NCBI GenBank assembly: GCA_937870805.1 | Contig: CALMZT010000923.1 | Span: forward strand, 1 to 14,829 | Length of the DNA: 14,829 nt | Source: an uncultured Chloroflexota bacterium | GTDB lineage: Bacteria; Chloroflexota; Anaerolineae; Aggregatilineales; Phototrophicaceae | Direction of reading: 5' to 3' | In this document: positions 13,504-14,829 of the stretch, in pieces | Layout: every line of letters begins with the position of its first letter | Position numbering within the stretch: the stretch's first letter is position 1 | Position numbers and translations under genes: made by a program | The notes under the pieces: generated by a model | What the model was told of the DNA's origin: nothing | Seen by the model: the letters and a program-made list of their open reading frames with translations, nothing else | The model's database searches: none

Positions 13504-13917
13504 TTAGAACTGAGCCTGTTCGAGATTGATATACCAGAGAAGCCAGCGTGAGCGTTTTTCAAGGAGTTCATCAAAGAACTGCGGCGCGTGCATCAAGTTG
13601 CGCTGTTCGGTTTCAGTTAACTTGTATTTATCTGCAAGAAAAATGCCCGTAACCCGCATCCGTCCGAGTTCGTGTCCACCCATCGTGCAGGCAATAAAAG
13701 GCTGCCCGACCTGAATACTCTCAAAAAACGACACGACAATTTCATCAACCGCAATGTGAGTTTGCCATTGCTGCCACTGCTCATGTCGATACCATAGGTT
13801 GCCAATTCGGCATTTATCCTCTGGCGTTGTAAGCAGTGCCTTGGCGTGCCACCATTCGCGTGTACGCAGAGGGTCTCTTATTGGAAAGATTGTCGTCTTT
13901 TTGACTTCGAGTGTCAT
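13504..13917 (-). CDS. Trp-rich hypothetical protein at the head of the metH operon
   Basis: 137 residues, family not recognised. It contains seven tryptophans in clusters (EWWHAK, NLWYRHEQWQQW, RWLLWY), two cysteines, no signal peptide and no membrane segment, so it is probably a soluble mixed alpha/beta protein. The reading frame extends upstream to 13998, but those 27 codons run through a hairpin repeat; ATG at 13915-13917 follows GGGGAGAG at suitable spacing and is preferred. It lies 11 bases before metH in the same direction, so it is probably co-transcribed. That position alone does not give a function. Confidence 0.75.
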   Translation of the reverse strand: MTLEVKKTTIFPIRDPLRTREWWHAKALLTTPEDKCRIGNLWYRHEQWQQWQTHIAVDEIVVSFFESIQVGQPFIACTMGGHELGRMRVTGIFLADKYKLTETEQRNLMHAPQFFDELLEKRSRWLLWYINLEQAQF

Positions 13918-13955
13918 GTTACATACTCTCCCCTGGGTATCTTTCGGAGTCGGAC

Positions 13956-13979
13956 GCCGAGGGTTCAAAACCCATCGGC
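13956..13979. repeat. Palindromic hairpin upstream of the operon
   Basis: GCCGA+GGGT (13956-13964) pairs with ACCC+TCGGC (13970-13979) with a single bulged A at 13974 and a 5-base loop. It lies 40-60 bases upstream of the preferred start of the Trp-rich gene. It could be a leader structure or simply another dispersed palindrome; no ligand-binding riboswitch consensus is recognisable. Confidence 0.55.
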
Positions 13980-13991
13980 TGTGTGTTTGGA

Positions 13992-14008
13992 AGCCCACTG
14001 AAGGGGCT
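13992..14008. repeat. AGCCC...GGGCT hairpin overlapping a gene end
   Basis: AGCCC (13992-13996) and GGGCT (14004-14008) enclose ACTGAAG. This resembles the widespread AGCCCACT-type palindromes of cyanobacterial and Chloroflexota intergenic DNA, here missing one base of symmetry. Its right arm contains the stop codon of the adjacent minus-strand gene, so it may act as that gene's 3' stem; no T-run follows. Confidence 0.45.
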
Positions 14009-14369
14009 AAAGATTTCTATCTTCGCTTTCAAGATAAGTAACCACTTCTGTCACGATTTGTTCTAATGTCCATTCAAGGTGTATTAATGCTTCTTCCGCT
14101 TGTTCACGTCGTTTGGTCTCGATATCAGGTTCAAGCATGACCTTTCTAAGCATTCGTGTGAAATGAATGTAGCTGCGTAGGGTTTCAACATCAATGACGC
14201 TATCATCCGCATGAGAAGCATAATAATTTACTAAATCACGCCATGCTTTCAGAAATGCCTCTAATTCATTCGACTCAAGCCAAGCTAAATCAGATAGGCT
14301 TGTATCAACATCCCACTCAGTTTTGATAATATGACTCTCTAATTCGTTACGTAGGGTTTCATCAGCCAT
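14007..14369 (-). CDS. Acidic helical hypothetical protein
   Basis: 120 residues from ATG at 14367-14369, family not recognised. It is strongly acidic (many Asp and Glu) and reads as a helical bundle; the C-terminal half ETKRREQAEEALIHLEWTLEQ suggests a long amphipathic helix. An in-frame TTG at 14405 would add 12 residues but has no ribosome site; the chosen ATG has only a weak one (GTGAG). It follows the PIN-domain gene by 87 bases on the same strand, so a link with that toxin is possible but not supported by any motif. Confidence 0.7.
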   Translation of the reverse strand: MADETLRNELESHIIKTEWDVDTSLSDLAWLESNELEAFLKAWRDLVNYYASHADDSVIDVETLRSYIHFTRMLRKVMLEPDIETKRREQAEEALIHLEWTLEQIVTEVVTYLESEDRNL

Positions 14370-14456
14370 ATTCTTGTACTCACAAGGATCGCATATCACA
14401 TTCAAACGGACTTGGAGTTTCGGCAGCAGGATGTTTTAGATCACGGCAAGAAGCGT

Positions 14457-14829
14457 TTACCATCTCTGTACTGTCAACCCATCTACTTCCTGAAAATGTG
14501 CATCGCGTGTCACGACTGTTAAGCCGTGCTGTAGTGCAATCGCCGCTATCCACATATCGTTTTTAGGAATAGGGCGACCTTTGACCTTCAATTGCTGTGC
14601 GACACGTCCATAAATGCGCGTTGTTTCGACGTCACACAAGACTACGGAGCGACCTTTAACAAATTCATCAACCCGCTTTAAATTTTCTTCTACCCGTCCT
14701 GACTTTTCAGCGCCAAAATACATTTCACCCAAGACAATGATCGGCACAAAAACGGCTGGTGAATTTCGGAGTAGCTGTGCAATCGCAACATCTCCCTCAA
14801 CCAACGCAATCGCTGCGTTCGTATCAAGC
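14457..14829 (-). CDS. PIN-domain ribonuclease, VapC-like toxin (5' end beyond window)
   Basis: The frame is open to the window edge and reads LDTNAAIALVEGD at its beginning, so only a few residues (probably including the initiator Met) are missing. The PIN active-site acids are all present: Asp in LDTN, Glu in VLGEMYFGA, Asp in KNDMWIAA and Asp in TRDAHF. VapC toxins are Mg2+-dependent RNases that cut tRNA or rRNA and are neutralised by a VapB antitoxin, usually encoded just upstream. Here that position is outside the window, so the antitoxin is not seen. A TTG at 14804 would give a truncated protein lacking the first Asp and is not the true start. Confidence 0.9.
   Translation of the reverse strand, partial: LDTNAAIALVEGDVAIAQLLRNSPAVFVPIIVLGEMYFGAEKSGRVEENLKRVDEFVKGRSVVLCDVETTRIYGRVAQQLKVKGRPIPKNDMWIAAIALQHGLTVVTRDAHFQEVDGLTVQRW

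Larger units (their letters stand above)
3428..13917 (-). other. Eight-gene methyl-cycle operon with embedded cargo
   Basis: All genes from 13917 down to 3428 run on the minus strand with gaps of 11, 2, 14, 3, 3, 0 and 0-3 bases, and most have a ribosome site inside the preceding gene. No internal terminator hairpin is visible at the junctions. Order: Trp-rich unknown, metH, adenosine deaminase family, Uma2 family, zinc ribbon (frameshifted), ketopantoate reductase family, AAA-TOPRIM, homocysteine methyltransferase/MTHFR. Co-transcription is inferred from spacing. I could not identify a convincing promoter at the head. Confidence 0.75.

Noticed and set aside
13918..14006. Possible cobalamin, SAM or tetrahydrofolate riboswitch ahead of the metH operon
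   Set aside because: The gap is only 89 bases and shows no B12-box, SAM-I or THF motif; it is filled by two palindromic repeats.
14370..14405. TTG-initiated extension of the acidic hypothetical protein
   Set aside because: No Shine-Dalgarno sequence lies before the TTG, and the added residues (NVICDPCEYKN) are unlike the rest of the protein.

Overview
The window is bacterial, gene-dense and largely on the minus strand. The protein set and the short dispersed GC-rich hairpin repeats between genes suggest a Chloroflexota-like genome (Anaerolineae or a relative). The supporting features are a Uma2-family nuclease, a MetH plus a fused homocysteine methyltransferase/MTHFR, and a zinc-ribbon ending in a VQLFAR-type tail. 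This assignment is inference from style and was not tested by any search. No rRNA, tRNA, CRISPR array or complete insertion sequence is visible.

Left part (1-2766). A dispersed hairpin repeat and a small orphan reading frame precede a PLP-dependent threonine/serine dehydratase-family enzyme (minus strand, TTG start). Next comes a divergent pair: a MerR-family regulator with a C-x-C-x5-C tail (minus) and a 100-residue protein with a Cys-Cys-Pro motif (plus). Their 75-bp gap holds a textbook MerR-type operator-promoter: TTGACT, a 19-bp spacer, a dyad inside it, then TAGCAT. A strong shared hairpin terminator separates the plus-strand gene from a convergent SRPBCC-fold protein, whose 5' leader carries a second copy of the dispersed hairpin.

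Gap (2767-3427). About 660 bases hold no convincing gene, but contain the SRPBCC promoter, several perfect hairpins, a 13-bp direct repeat and a pair of tandem 25-bp hairpin units just past the end of the large operon.

Main operon (13917 down to 3428, minus strand). Eight genes are packed with gaps of 0-14 bases: an unknown Trp-rich protein, cobalamin-dependent methionine synthase MetH, an adenosine deaminase-family enzyme, a Uma2-family PD-(D/E)XK protein, a small zinc-ribbon gene broken by an apparent single-base frameshift, a ketopantoate-reductase-family enzyme, an AT-rich AAA ATPase with an OLD/TOPRIM-like C-terminus, and a fused homocysteine S-methyltransferase/methylenetetrahydrofolate reductase. 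MTHFR makes 5-methyl-THF, MetH passes the methyl group to homocysteine, and adenosine deaminase could remove the adenosine released when S-adenosylhomocysteine is recycled. The core is therefore a one-carbon/methyl-cycle operon with two nuclease-like cargo genes inside it.

Right edge (14007-14829). After a repeat-bearing 89-base gap lie an acidic helical unknown protein and a PIN-domain (VapC-like) toxin whose first few residues lie beyond the window.

The most interesting points are the intact MerR-type switch controlling an undescribed Cys-Cys protein, the AAA-TOPRIM gene embedded with zero spacing in the methyl-cycle operon, the frameshifted zinc-ribbon gene, and two hairpin repeats that differ by a compensatory base pair.
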